64,000 nucleotides of DNA from Rhodospirillales bacterium (GTDB lineage Bacteria > Pseudomonadota > Alphaproteobacteria > BOG-932 > Roseiterribacteraceae): positions 1 to 64,000 of the forward strand of contig PLTD01000175.1 of NCBI GenBank assembly GCA_003165335.1, written 5' to 3'. The position numbers and the translations under genes are program-made. The notes beneath the pieces are model-generated. The model was not told where the DNA came from. It did no database searches and saw only the letters and a list, made by a program, of their open reading frames with translations. Shown one piece after another: positions 36,463-45,791 of this stretch. Within the stretch, counting starts at the first letter, position 1, and every line of letters starts with the position of its first letter.

Positions 36463-37211
36463 TTTAACTCCAACAGGGCTCGCGCCCGCTCCAAGTCGGC
36501 ATGTGTGTCGACTCCCAGTGGCACCGTATCGACCACTGTGACGGAAACGTTCATACCCAGAGCGAGGGCGCGAAGCTGTTCCAGCTTTTCCCGCTTTTCT
36601 AGTACGGACTGGGGCGCAGCGACAAATGCGTCAAGGGCTTCCCGGCGATAAGCATAGAGACCGATATGGTGATAGAGCGGTCCAGGTCCGCTAGGCGCTG
36701 GCAACCGCGTGAAGTAGAGCGCCCTGCCATACCGCTCGCCAATAGGTTCGAATACGGCCTTGACGACGTTGGGATTGTCTCTTTCATCCTCTGCCGCGAG
36801 CGCTACCGGCGTAGCGATGTCAACCGACGGATCTGCAAGAAGGCGGTAGGGGGCCCGAATGGTCTGCGGGTCCAGTACGGGGAGGTCGCCTTGCACGTTA
36901 ATGACCGCGTCATGCCGTCGCTCGGGGTCCAGTTCTCGCAGCGCTTCGGCGATGCGGTCCGACCCGGACTCATGATTATATCCGGTTCTTTGAGCACGGC
37001 CGCCGGCGGCCTCGATCGCATCGATAATCTCCTGGTCGGGCGTGGCCACGACGACTGGTCCTATTTCGGCCTCCATGGCTCGGCGCCAAACATGGACGAT
37101 CATCGGCTGACCGGCGATGTCGAGCAGAGGTTTTCCCGGCAGTCGCGTTGCCGCGAGACGGGCCGGGATCAGGATGATCGGATTTGTCGGGGGATCTAGG
37201 GAAACAGCCAT
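36459..37211 (-). CDS. kdsB: 3-deoxy-manno-octulosonate cytidylyltransferase
   Basis: Activates KDO as CMP-KDO for lipopolysaccharide inner core; a 250-residue cytosolic nucleotidyltransferase. [15 protein letters not shown] is the nucleotide-binding signature, ATPDQEI and [16 protein letters not shown] follow, NVQGDLPVL holds the metal-binding Asp, and [13 protein letters not shown] is conserved. Start at the ATG at 37211 (MAVSLDPPT); a TTG at 37217 is the alternative. It is coupled to pheA downstream and diverges from the membrane cytochrome c. Confidence 0.96.
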   Translation of the reverse strand: MAVSLDPPTNPIILIPARLAATRLPGKPLLDIAGQPMIVHVWRRAMEAEIGPVVVATPDQEIIDAIEAAGGRAQRTGYNHESGSDRIAEALRELDPERRHDAVINVQGDLPVLDPQTIRAPYRLLADPSVDIATPVALAAEDERDNPNVVKAVFEPIGERYGRALYFTRLPAPSGPGPLYHHIGLYAYRREALDAFVAAPQSVLEKREKLEQLRALALGMNVSVTVVDTVPLGVDTHADLERARALLELK

Positions 37212-37426
37212 TCTCAAGCTTCGTAACCTTCACAGTGGCGCTGTCAAGTCGGCCTCTGCGACATTCGGTCCGCCAACCAAGTGCGGTTATGACCGCGATT
37301 GAACCGTCAAAAGCCTTCGCCTTCGCACGCGCTTTGGTTATAGAGGCGGGTAGCTGGGGATTCGAACCAGCTTTGTACATATCGTCGGCCGATCGTTTCG
37401 GCCCTTACGCCTCGGACGGTTCGCTT

Positions 37427-37963
37427 ATGGAAAGCAATAAATTCTACGCCGCGATACTCGTGGCTGGTGTTCTTGCGATGATTTCGATCATTGCGTCCGG
37501 AATGCTGGTCGAGCCGGTACAGCTCGCCAAGCCTGCCTACCCGATCGAGGGGGCGGCCGAAGCATCCGCAGGCGCCCCGGCAGCAAAACCTGCCGAAACT
37601 GAGCCGGTGTCGCCATTGCTCGCGAAAGCCGACGTCGATCATGGCGCTCAAATTGCCCGCCAGTGCATGGCTTGCCACAACTTCGCCAAGGGTGGCCCGA
37701 ATATGGTTGGGCCCAACCTGTGGGGAGTTGTTGGTGGCCCGCACGATCATAAGGCGGATTATTCTTACTCCGATGCCATGAAGAACTTTGCGGGCAATTG
37801 GGACTTTGAGGCGATCAACAAATTCATCGAGCATCCGCAGGCTTATGTCCCAGGTACGAAAATGGGCTTCGCCGGTCTGAAAAAAGCTCAGGATCGCGCT
37901 GATGTAATCGCATGGCTGCGTCAACAGTCCGATAGTCCGGTGCCACTGCCCGCGGACAAATAA
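37427..37963 (+). CDS. Membrane-anchored cytochrome c (CycM-like)
   Basis: A 178-residue class I cytochrome c with an uncleaved N-terminal anchor (FYAAILVAGVLAMISIIASGML), a Pro/Ala-rich linker, then the haem domain with QCMACHNFAKGG and the Met ligand in GTKMGFAGL. In alphaproteobacteria such CycM proteins carry electrons from the bc1 complex to terminal oxidases, at the periplasmic face of the inner membrane. The ORF track starts 81 codons earlier over non-coding sequence; the ATG at 37427 gives the normal anchor. The hisN-like gene follows after 31 bases. Confidence 0.93.
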   Translation: MESNKFYAAILVAGVLAMISIIASGMLVEPVQLAKPAYPIEGAAEASAGAPAAKPAETEPVSPLLAKADVDHGAQIARQCMACHNFAKGGPNMVGPNLWGVVGGPHDHKADYSYSDAMKNFAGNWDFEAINKFIEHPQAYVPGTKMGFAGLKKAQDRADVIAWLRQQSDSPVPLPADK

Positions 37964-37994
37964 GCGCGGATGAAGCCTTCACCGGAGTACCCCG

Positions 37995-38765
37995 GTGATT
38001 GATTTAGATGATGCGATTGCGCTGGCGGAGCGTCTTGCCGCCGCCGCCGCCGCCGAAATACGACCGCGTTTTCGTCAGGTTATCGCGACAGAACGTAAGG
38101 CCGATGTCAGTCCGGTGACGGAGGCCGATCGCGCTGCCGAATTGGCGATCCGCACAATACTGTCTGTGGAGCGTCCGACAGATGGGATTGTAGGCGAAGA
38201 ATTTGGGAGCATCAGCGGTTCGTCCGGTCTAACCTGGGTGATCGATCCCATCGACGGCACCAAAGCCTTTATGACAGGGCGGTCTACATTCGTGACCTTA
38301 TTGGGTCTGCTGGACGGCGACGTACCGTTACTTGGCGTGATCGATCAGCCCATCACCGGTGACCGCTGGGTAGGAGCGGCAGGAAGACAGACTCTTCATA
38401 ACGGGCTGGCTGTGCGGACAAAGCCGAATGCCGATTTGGATGCCGCGATATTTAGTACAACCGATCCCAATCTGTTTCCGGGAACGGATGGCGAGATCTA
38501 TCGACGCCTATCGTCGGCGGTGGGGATGCGGACTTATGGCGGAGATGGACTTGCCTATGGTTTGCTGGCCTCGGGCTGGATAGACACAGTGCTAGAATCG
38601 GGCCTTAAGTTGCATGATTTCGCGGCACTGGCACCGGTGGTCGAGGGTGCCGGCGGGGTGATCACCGATTGGTCGGGCAAAAGGCTCAACGCCAACTCTG
38701 ATGGTCGTGTTTTGGCCGCTGGCAATGCCGAGTTGCATAAGCAATTGTTGTCGCTGATTCGATGA
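37995..38765 (+). CDS. Inositol monophosphatase family; histidinol-phosphatase (HisN-like)
   Basis: A 256-residue Mg2+-dependent phosphatase. The metal sites are visible: VTEADRAAE, GEEFG, WVIDPIDGTKAF and the C-terminal LKLHDFAALAPVVEGAGG. The IDPIDGTKAFMTGR and LKLHDFAA segments favour HisN-type histidinol-phosphatase over inositol monophosphatase, though specificity is not certain. GTG start with GGAG seven bases upstream. An Ala6 tract near residue 16 is encoded by repeated gcc codons. Probably co-transcribed with the cytochrome c gene. Confidence 0.88.
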   Translation: MIDLDDAIALAERLAAAAAAEIRPRFRQVIATERKADVSPVTEADRAAELAIRTILSVERPTDGIVGEEFGSISGSSGLTWVIDPIDGTKAFMTGRSTFVTLLGLLDGDVPLLGVIDQPITGDRWVGAAGRQTLHNGLAVRTKPNADLDAAIFSTTDPNLFPGTDGEIYRRLSSAVGMRTYGGDGLAYGLLASGWIDTVLESGLKLHDFAALAPVVEGAGGVITDWSGKRLNANSDGRVLAAGNAELHKQLLSLIR

Positions 38766-38851
38766 GCGGCGCAAGATACTGTCGGTAGTGCCGTAAACAA
38801 CGCGAGTCGAGCTGCGGGTTAAATGAAAATTTCGGCAATTTGGGATTGGCG

Positions 38852-40792
38852 ATGAAGCGATTCAGTGCACGCTTCGACCATATTCTTCCGTGGCTGGCGT
38901 TCCTGCACGATACGGTGATGGCGGGACTCGCTTTCGCTTTGGCCATGTATCTTCGCGTCGGTGGCGCAGTTCTTGATACTTATCGGCTACCTCTGGAAAC
39001 CGGTTTACCGATTTTCATGTTGTCCGCAGCTATTTCATTTCGGCTGCTCGGACTTTATCGCGGTCTATGGCGCTATGCGTCGGGACGTGATTTGACCTCG
39101 ATCGTCAAGGCCGTACTTCTAGCCCTGCTGATATTTCTGCCATTGATGTTCCTCAAGGACCGCTTGGAGCTATTCCCGCGGCAAGTTCTGCCGATTCTGG
39201 CTATGGTGCTGCTCGTACTTCTGGCCGGTCCTCGGCTTTTGTACAGAATGGCCAAGGATCATTTTGCAGGCGGTCGTATCGAGCATTCGAGACGTACGCC
39301 GGTATTGCTGATCGGTGCCGGTGACGGCGCTGAGCTTTTTATACGGGCGATGGCGGGGAATGCTGCTCACCCATACAGGGTTGTGGGCGTGCTGGACGAT
39401 GTGAAACGCAATCTTGCCGGCCGCCAGATACGCGATATCAAGATCCTGGGCCATGTCGACGATCTCCCTGCCGTCATCGAGCGGCTTGGTCGTCAGGGTG
39501 ACAGACCACAGCGGCTGATAGTGACGCGTCCATCAGCTGAACTCGATGGTGCCGCCATGCGACGTCTGGTCGACTTGGCGCAGCCCTTCGGCTTCACAAT
39601 CGCTCGCCTTCCCGCCTTAACCGAATTTCGTGACGCGGTCGCCGACGGCAGGCTGAAATTGCAGCCGATTGAAGTAGTCGATCTTCTCGGTCGGCCTCAG
39701 GTCGTGCACGATATTTCGGCGTTGCGGGCAATGGTCGCCGACCGAAAGGTTCTCGTTACCGGAGCCGGGGGGACGATCGGCGGCGAACTGACAAGGCAGC
39801 TTGCCGCATTATCACCGTCGCGACTTGTGTTGGTAGAACACGGTGAGTTCGCCCTTTACAACATCGGCCAGGCGATCGGTCATGAGCACCCCGGCCTCAA
39901 TTTTGCGACCCATTTGGGCGATATCCGCGACCGGGCACGCATAATGACGATTATCCTCGACGAACGACCCGATATCGTCTTTCACGCTGCGGCGCTGAAG
40001 CATTTGCCGCTGGCTGAAATTAACCCTTCCGAATGTGTTCTGACCAACGCGATCGGAACGCGCAATGTCGCCGACGCTGCACGAGCCGCAAGTGTTAAGG
40101 CGATGGTCATGATCTCAACTGATAAGGCGGTCCATCCCTCAAGCATCATGGGTCTGACCAAGCGGATAGCTGAAACCTACTGTCAGGCCGTCGATGTGGA
40201 TGGCGACAGGCAGACGCGGTTCGTCACTGTGCGATTCGGCAATGTCTTGGGGTCGACAGGGTCTGTTGTGCCACTGTTTGAACGTCAGCTTGCTGCCGGC
40301 GGTCCGCTGACCGTGACCCATCCCGATGTCGAACGTTATTTCATGACTTGCGGGGAGGCAGTTCAGCTTGTGCTTCAGACTGTGGCTCATGGCTTCAGCG
40401 GGGCAGGCGAACGCGGTCGGATTTTCGTATTGGACATGGGCGAGCCGGTGAAAATCGTTGATTTGGCTCGTCAGATGATCCGCTTGGCTGGTTTGGAGCC
40501 GGACCGCGATATCGAAATCAAATTTACCGGGTTGAGAGCGGGCGAGAAGCTGACAGAGCGTTTGTCCGACGAGGATGAACCACTTCTGCCGACTGAGCTT
40601 CCGGGAATTCTAACGACTTCTCCGCAACTCGTTCCATATTCAGTCATCACGGCATTCCTGGATCGATTGGCGGATGCGGCGAAGGCCGGCAGCAAATCAC
40701 CGGAATTGATGGCGCTTTTGGATCAGGCACGACGAAACGCTTTGGCAGATCCGGTGCAAAGCGAACTTCGCAAGCGCCTTCGCCCGGTTTAG
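38852..40792 (+). CDS. Polysaccharide biosynthesis nucleotide-sugar epimerase/dehydratase (CapD/WbpM-like)
   Basis: A 646-residue membrane protein. Four hydrophobic segments lie within the first 140 residues (LPWLAFLHDTVMAGLAFALAM onward), then a CoA-binding-like domain (PVLLIGAGDGAELFIRAM), then an extended SDR domain with VTGAGGTIGGEL and the STDKAVHPSSIMGLTKR active-site region. This is the WbpM/CapD/FlaA1 family, which makes UDP-4-keto-6-deoxyhexoses or their 4-amino derivatives for O-antigen, capsule or glycans. ATG at 38852 is chosen over a TTG at 38840. The end overlaps the convergent transglycosylase by 4 bases. Confidence 0.93.
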   Translation: MKRFSARFDHILPWLAFLHDTVMAGLAFALAMYLRVGGAVLDTYRLPLETGLPIFMLSAAISFRLLGLYRGLWRYASGRDLTSIVKAVLLALLIFLPLMFLKDRLELFPRQVLPILAMVLLVLLAGPRLLYRMAKDHFAGGRIEHSRRTPVLLIGAGDGAELFIRAMAGNAAHPYRVVGVLDDVKRNLAGRQIRDIKILGHVDDLPAVIERLGRQGDRPQRLIVTRPSAELDGAAMRRLVDLAQPFGFTIARLPALTEFRDAVADGRLKLQPIEVVDLLGRPQVVHDISALRAMVADRKVLVTGAGGTIGGELTRQLAALSPSRLVLVEHGEFALYNIGQAIGHEHPGLNFATHLGDIRDRARIMTIILDERPDIVFHAAALKHLPLAEINPSECVLTNAIGTRNVADAARAASVKAMVMISTDKAVHPSSIMGLTKRIAETYCQAVDVDGDRQTRFVTVRFGNVLGSTGSVVPLFERQLAAGGPLTVTHPDVERYFMTCGEAVQLVLQTVAHGFSGAGERGRIFVLDMGEPVKIVDLARQMIRLAGLEPDRDIEIKFTGLRAGEKLTERLSDEDEPLLPTELPGILTTSPQLVPYSVITAFLDRLADAAKAGSKSPELMALLDQARRNALADPVQSELRKRLRPV

Positions 40793-42528
40793 TCGGTCGG
40801 CGGTCCAAGCTGGACGGTCGCCGGACCAAAAGTCACAGGCGTTTCCGCAATATTGTCTACCCACCGATAGATCGGCCAGCGCCCGTCCGCGAGCTCTGTT
40901 AGGGACGATGTGTCGCCGCCGAGGCGCGCTCGATAGATCCAATAATTTGCCAGTACGTGCTCGATGAAGCCCCGTGTCTCTTCAGTCGGCAAACTCTCTA
41001 CCGCCAAGAGCGGGTCGTCGTGGTCAAGCATCTGGCGAAAGCGCGACGGGTTGCCCGCACCACGATTATAAGCAACTGCAAGCAGCAGAAGATTCTCACC
41101 GATATTCGGATCGCGCATAAGAGTGCGCAGATAGCGTTGGCCCAGGTCCAGGTTTGTCGAAGGGTCGAAAAGCGATTTTTGCCGGTTTGGCGATATCGCA
41201 TCCGCCGTGCCCGGCATTATCTGCATAAGTCCGGCCGCGCCGGCTGGGCTCACGGCTTTGGGGTCGAATTTTGATTCCTGACGTGCGACTGCATAGACCA
41301 AGGCCGGGTCGACTTGAAAGCCGCCGCGTGGTTGCCAGGCTGGAAGAGGAAAATGCATGCTGGCATCGCCTGCCGGTTGCGCGATGCGCTGGGCGAGGTT
41401 AGCGGATAGATCGCCCAGATGCGCCGCATCGGCAGTCACGATGACCGCTTCTTCGAGTTTGGGGTTTCCGGCGGGATCGATCCGTTCCAGCTCTAATGCT
41501 GCCAGATCGCGGCGCCCGATTTCGAGGAGAGCGATTGCCCGGTAACCTGCAGGCGTCTCCGCCAGAATGTCCAGGTGTTCTGTTGTTAGCGATGCGGCCG
41601 ATACTTCTTCGGCGATGTCCAGTCCGAGCTTTCGCATCGCGAGCATGCCGTAGAATGTTGTTGGATAACGGCTCGCGTCGGTAAACCATTTGGACGCGGC
41701 TGCCGCGACACCATTGTGCTCATCAACTCGTCCTGCCCAATAGGCGCCTGCCGCCTGCATCCAGCCGGACGCGGTAGGTGACGCTGCTAACGCGACAAAG
41801 TGCCGGCCCGCTTCCTCAAATTGGCCAAGTCGCCATGCCGCCAATCCCGCGATCCAGTGAGATGTTGATGCTCGGTTGCCAAGCAGATTGATTGCCCGGA
41901 TAGCGTCAGCGAGCGCTCCCTTGTCATCGCGCGAAAAGAAGTGGCCGAATGCGTGTTCGCCGGCAACTGTATGCGGCTCTGCCGATGCGATACCGTCATC
42001 GGTATCATTGTCGGTAGCCAAGGCCTGAGCTGATCGCGGGAGTGGAAGAGACGCGTCGTGCGGCTTTTGGGACAAAGCTAAACGATAGATGTCGTCCGCT
42101 TCGGGCAAATCCGCGTAAAGGTCCATCCAAGCGCGCAAGTCGGAAAAAGGCACGTCTGAACTGGGCGATAGATAGCGGGTCGCCAGAACATGTCCAACTA
42201 AACGGCGATCCTGAATTTGCAGCGCCGTTGCCTCAACCGCAGCCCAATCAGACGAATCTGCGGCGCTGAAGGCCCGTCGGTAGCGTTCTAGGTCGCCGGG
42301 GGACAGACCGTAGCGCATTCCGGCCAATGCATCCTTCAACAGCCGACTAACGCCTGTGCCAGGCGTTATCGCCGGTTGCATTGCGACCGAAGCGGCATCG
42401 GAAGTAATGCGCTTTTGGGCAAGAAGCACTAGCGGGAGTGTAATCCCGGCGAGGAATAAGGCACGGGTGAATTTCCGTGCTGCGGACTTGGCCGAGGACG
42501 GCCTATCCGTGTCCTGTGAGGTAAACAT
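40789..42528 (-). CDS. slt: Soluble lytic murein transglycosylase
   Basis: A periplasmic Slt70-type enzyme cleaving peptidoglycan with formation of 1,6-anhydro-MurNAc; 579 residues from the ATG at 42528. An N-terminal signal or anchor (ALFLAGITLPLVLLAQK) precedes a long alpha-helical superhelix, then the catalytic domain at about 405-540: RQESKFDPKAVSPAGAAGLM with the catalytic Glu, IMPGTA, and AVAYNRGAGN. The ORF-track start 21 codons upstream is less likely. A palindrome lies about 90 bases upstream of the start. It overlaps the CapD-like gene end by 4 bases. Confidence 0.93.
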   Translation of the reverse strand: MFTSQDTDRPSSAKSAARKFTRALFLAGITLPLVLLAQKRITSDAASVAMQPAITPGTGVSRLLKDALAGMRYGLSPGDLERYRRAFSAADSSDWAAVEATALQIQDRRLVGHVLATRYLSPSSDVPFSDLRAWMDLYADLPEADDIYRLALSQKPHDASLPLPRSAQALATDNDTDDGIASAEPHTVAGEHAFGHFFSRDDKGALADAIRAINLLGNRASTSHWIAGLAAWRLGQFEEAGRHFVALAASPTASGWMQAAGAYWAGRVDEHNGVAAAASKWFTDASRYPTTFYGMLAMRKLGLDIAEEVSAASLTTEHLDILAETPAGYRAIALLEIGRRDLAALELERIDPAGNPKLEEAVIVTADAAHLGDLSANLAQRIAQPAGDASMHFPLPAWQPRGGFQVDPALVYAVARQESKFDPKAVSPAGAAGLMQIMPGTADAISPNRQKSLFDPSTNLDLGQRYLRTLMRDPNIGENLLLLAVAYNRGAGNPSRFRQMLDHDDPLLAVESLPTEETRGFIEHVLANYWIYRARLGGDTSSLTELADGRWPIYRWVDNIAETPVTFGPATVQLGPPTD

Positions 42529-43042
42529 AATTCGTCCTCTAAACGATCGCGTAGTGAACTGCAATAGCGGCGACCTGTGTGGCAAGCACAAAAAATCCCC
42601 CGCCAGATCATCTAGGTGAGAATCAATTCTCAGCTGTAAATATCACTATACCATTATGACTATGGCAATTTTATGTGCTGTTAATTGGTATTAATCAATT
42701 ATGCGATGCACAAGAATCTTTGGGTTATATTGCACATCAGGAGGAATTGCTAAATCACTGTAAACACAAATGATTCTGCAGTTATGCAGCATCACTTCTG
42801 TGGTAATCGTTCATGTGGCGTCGCAACGAGGCTGAATTGGAGTTCAAAGACCCAATTGCTCGAAAAAATCATACTGAATCGCTCGGTCGTGCGAGGCGAA
42901 AATGCCTGAAGCTAACGAGGCATAAAATAAATCCTACAATCGACGAATTCTCTTTCAGACCGATGGCATTGGCCGGGACAGGTTCAAGACTCGGGTGCGT
43001 ATTGCCGAGGCATCGGTGCCGATCGTCCGACGCCAAGCTCGC
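42529..43042. other. AT-rich 514-base intergenic region
   Basis: No convincing gene is present; the 118-codon ORF from 42813 has no known motif and runs antisense into the GST gene. The stretch from about 42620 to 42960 is strikingly AT-rich for this genome. It contains the palindrome TGAGAATCAATTCTCA, ATTGGTATTAATCAAT, and the inverted repeat CTGCA-GTTA-TGCAG (42776-42789). It presumably holds the slt promoter and perhaps other signals. Confidence 0.5.
42617..42632. promoter_or_regulatory. Palindrome TGAGAAT-CA-ATTCTCA upstream of slt
   Basis: Two perfect 7-base arms surround a 2-base centre, about 90 bases upstream of the transglycosylase start. The arms resemble half-sites of Fur-type operators (TGAtAAT...ATTaTCA), but Fur sites have a 1-base centre and no iron gene is adjacent, so only a generic dimer-binding site is claimed. 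Confidence 0.35.
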
Positions 43043-43720
43043 CTATGCAGCCTTTCTTTTGAAGCTCATCTTAGGTCCAAGGCGAGGCAGCAACCATTCC
43101 AGAGGCTTGCTCTGGCCCGCGGGCATCGACTTCTGGAACGCCGGGCGAGCCCAAATGCGATCGAAATAAGCCTGGACGTTCGGGTGCGCGTCTAGTTCTA
43201 CGAATGCAGTCACGAAATATACCGAGAATCCCAGGCTGGTGTCGGCGCCTGAGAACCCGCCGGGCAGTATATAATCCTGGTTCGCAAGAATATTCTCGAG
43301 CATATCCAGCCCCTTGCCGATGCGTCGGGATTCCAAATTGATGACGACTGGCGAACGCTCCGCCTCTGAGACGAAAATATATTGCTGAACCAGGTTCTGA
43401 CCATGAACCAGCAGAGTCTCGGCATAATGGATCCATTGCAACCAATGCGGCCTCTCGGGATGACCGACAGGGCGGTTGAGCGGGCTTTCGTATTTCTCGC
43501 AGAGATACTCGCAGATAGCGCCGGATTCGAACAATGTGAGATCGCCATCAACCAGAGCCGGAATCCGGCCCAGAGGATGGATCGCCAGATATTCCTTGGC
43601 CCGCAAGAATTTATGGTCGAACGGCATGCTGACCAGTTCGAACGGCACACCCAGTTCGTTCAGCAGCCAGAGAGACCGCATCGAACGGGTTTCGGGGCAA
43701 GAATATAGGGTCAAGGACAT
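43043..43720 (-). CDS. Glutathione S-transferase family protein
   Basis: A 225-residue GST. The N-terminal thioredoxin-like domain begins MSLTLYSCPETRSMRSLWLL (catalytic Ser/Thr/Cys loop CPETRS), with LGRIPALVDGD (cis-Pro) and FESGAICEYLCEKY (glutathione-binding Glu-Ser). The C-terminal helical domain includes FSGADTSLGFSVYF. The sequence differs from the GSTs at 18752 and 47988. It is divergent from the Rieske oxygenase gene, 192 bases away; a glutathione-dependent detoxification or isomerisation role next to that oxygenase is plausible but unproven. Confidence 0.9.
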   Translation of the reverse strand: MSLTLYSCPETRSMRSLWLLNELGVPFELVSMPFDHKFLRAKEYLAIHPLGRIPALVDGDLTLFESGAICEYLCEKYESPLNRPVGHPERPHWLQWIHYAETLLVHGQNLVQQYIFVSEAERSPVVINLESRRIGKGLDMLENILANQDYILPGGFSGADTSLGFSVYFVTAFVELDAHPNVQAYFDRIWARPAFQKSMPAGQSKPLEWLLPRLGPKMSFKRKAA

Positions 43721-43912
43721 GGGGAGGGCTCATGAAATTCGAAATGCTAATTGACTATAACAAGCACGCTATTGAGCCGCGATCAACGTAGATCAATGTT
43801 CCGACTCTTAGACTAGACGACCTGTTCGCGCCTGGTAGGCAGGCCGAGGTTTTTCGGCTATCTTCTCGGTGGAACAAAATTTACCGCCGCAGGCGGTTAG
43901 CGGGAGGACTGC

Positions 43913-45100
43913 ATGGAAAAGTCGGAACGGATCGCGATCGCCAAACATATCTTGGCCCTGATTGACTCGGAAAAGCCCTATATGGGCGAAGAGGCGTGGG
44001 AGGCGGATATCGGTCGTTTTGTCGATCAGGACAGATTCGACCTGGAGAAGCGCAAGCTGTTCCTGGAGCGTCCGCAGTTGATTGCCTTATCAGCGGACAT
44101 TCCCAACCCGGGTGACTACTACGCCACTGATATCGCCGAAAGGCCGATTCTGATTGTTCGCGGCAAGGACGGTGTAGCCCGCGGCTTTCTTAACGCTTGC
44201 CGCCATCGGGGCGTCAAACTCGCCGAAGGCTGCGGTCACGCCAAAGGATTTACTTGTCCCTATCATGGTTGGACTTTCAGCACCGACGGCGAGTTGATCT
44301 CCGTGCCCAGCCGTCAGGCGTTCGATCCTGAGCAAATGCGTGATCTGATCGCGTTGCCGACACATGAGGAAATCGGCGTCATTGTCGTTCATCCAGATCC
44401 TGAAGGGCAGCTCGATTTTGATGCCTTCCTGGGGCCAATGAAGGGTGTTCTGGAGGATATGGAGCTTGGTTCCTACAAGCTGGTTCACCAACATCGCGAA
44501 CCGGCGCGGATAAATTGGAAACACGCGGTAGACGGCGGGATGGAGGCTTACCATGTTCCGTTCTTGCACCCGACGACCTTTGGGACCGATGGCGGCGGTT
44601 ACCTGCCGCATATGCAGTTCGGCGACCATCACGCTTTCATCACTTCCGGTCCGGACATCAGATCGCTGAAGAACCTTCCCGAATCCGAATGGCCGCATTC
44701 CTGCCACTGGGGCTCTGTGAACGCGATATTCCCCAATACGGTGATCGGCGGCGGCAACCGGCAGGCTATTTTGTTTTTCCAACGAACCGAACCGATGGAT
44801 AAGCCTGGAGTGTGCAATTACAATTATCGTCTGTACGCCCAACCCGAAGTCGCAGAAAACGAGAAAGTCTTATCGGACGCGATTGCGCTGTTCATGAAGG
44901 TGGCGTTTGAAGAAGATCTGCCGACGCAGGTCAGTTCCCAGATCATGATGGAATCAGGTGCGGTCAAATCAGTCGTTTTCGGCAAACGCGAAGCCTGCTT
45001 GACCGGGATGCATAAGGGTTACGACGCTGCTATCGGGCATGATTCGGACGCAGCTGTCCGGAGCAACTCGGCGCGAATGGGTATTTCGTCGACCCGTTAG
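43913..45100 (+). CDS. Rieske-type aromatic ring-hydroxylating oxygenase alpha subunit
   Basis: A 395-residue terminal oxygenase component. The Rieske [2Fe-2S] domain shows CRHRGVKL and CPYHGWTF (CxH...CxxH) near residues 97-120. The catalytic domain has DGGMEAYHVPFLHP, giving the two His of the mononuclear iron and the bridging acid; a later Asp/Glu would complete the triad. No beta subunit, ferredoxin or reductase gene is adjacent, so reductants must come from elsewhere. GGGAGG lies before the ATG. Substrate unknown; ring-hydroxylation or demethylation are the family's reactions. Confidence 0.92.
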   Translation: MEKSERIAIAKHILALIDSEKPYMGEEAWEADIGRFVDQDRFDLEKRKLFLERPQLIALSADIPNPGDYYATDIAERPILIVRGKDGVARGFLNACRHRGVKLAEGCGHAKGFTCPYHGWTFSTDGELISVPSRQAFDPEQMRDLIALPTHEEIGVIVVHPDPEGQLDFDAFLGPMKGVLEDMELGSYKLVHQHREPARINWKHAVDGGMEAYHVPFLHPTTFGTDGGGYLPHMQFGDHHAFITSGPDIRSLKNLPESEWPHSCHWGSVNAIFPNTVIGGGNRQAILFFQRTEPMDKPGVCNYNYRLYAQPEVAENEKVLSDAIALFMKVAFEEDLPTQVSSQIMMESGAVKSVVFGKREACLTGMHKGYDAAIGHDSDAAVRSNSARMGISSTR

Positions 45101-45115
45101 CACCGGAGAACACAC

Positions 45116-45430
45116 TCATCCATCCGGTTTGTTCGGCCATTGTCGCAAAGTTGAGATCAACGAAGAGGAAGGAGCAGTTCGTGCTCTTTCCTCTGGCGAC
45201 AATCCGCGCCATCTGATCTGATCGACCATCTCCACCAGGAGGCCCAGCGATGCGAGTTCCAGGCTCGTAGCGACCATGCTCCTGATGGTGAGCCATGTGT
45301 TAAATAAAATTACATTCGGATCGACAACTCGGCCTCGCGGCAGGGCGAACAGCAAAACGATCTCGATTAAGACAAACGCCCCAGCGACCACCCAAAGCAA
45401 GAATGCGAACCGATGGATCGGTTTCTTCAT
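45116..45430 (-). CDS. Hypothetical membrane protein
   Basis: A 104-residue protein not assigned to a family. Two predicted membrane helices are visible: FAFLLWVVAGAFVLIEIVLLF near residue 10 and IRSMVATSLELASLGLLVEMV near residue 55, followed by a charged, probably cytosolic tail (RWRGLSPEERARTAPSSS). The ATG at 45430 (MKKPIHRF) with a GGGGG-type site is preferred to the upstream start. It is convergent with the Rieske gene (15 bases) and in the same direction as the regulator/membrane-protein pair upstream. Confidence 0.65.
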   Translation of the reverse strand: MKKPIHRFAFLLWVVAGAFVLIEIVLLFALPRGRVVDPNVILFNTWLTIRSMVATSLELASLGLLVEMVDQIRWRGLSPEERARTAPSSSLISTLRQWPNKPDG

Positions 45431-45499
45431 TGTGCGTCCCCCTAATAGACCCAAGGAAGATACGCGGGGCGGCCTATTCGCCCTGCGTTGGGGGTTAGC

Positions 45500-45787
45500 C
45501 TATCCGCGGCCTTCGATGATGTCGCGGAGAAACTCGACGTGGCGGGCAAATTCGCGTCGGCCGACGGGGGTCATCCTGATGCGGGTTCGCGGCTTCTTCC
45601 CGAGGAAATCCTTCTCGGTCGCGACATAGCCGGCTGTCTCAAGTGTGGCAATATGGGCGCCGAGATTGCCGTCCGTCGCCTCGACGATGGATTTCAAGCG
45701 CGGGAACTCGATAGCCTGCCCGCCGGGCAGCGCATTTAGCGCCGCCATGATCTTGAGGCGCATTGGCTGATGGATGATCTCGTCCAT
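45500..45787 (-). CDS. Winged-helix transcriptional regulator
   Basis: A 95-residue winged-helix DNA-binding protein of the MarR/ArsR-like 'HTH_34' type: HQPMRLKIMAALNALPGGQAIEF, then LKSIVEATDGNLGAHIATLETAGYV (recognition helix) and VATEKDFLGKKPRTRIRMTPVG (wing). It has no ligand domain. It begins 4 bases after the stop of the membrane protein gene upstream (45792-46349), so the two are one operon; such pairs (multi-pass membrane protein plus small winged helix) recur in proteobacteria, the regulator probably controlling its own operon. Confidence 0.85.
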   Translation of the reverse strand: MDEIIHQPMRLKIMAALNALPGGQAIEFPRLKSIVEATDGNLGAHIATLETAGYVATEKDFLGKKPRTRIRMTPVGRREFARHVEFLRDIIEGRG

Positions 45788-45791
45788 GACC

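Noticed and set aside
37345-37380. Full tRNA gene
   Set aside because: Only a T-arm-like segment is present; no cloverleaf can be drawn, so it is listed as a low-interest finding instead.
42813-43169. 118-residue plus-strand ORF
   Set aside because: No motif, weak start and half of it is antisense to the GST gene.
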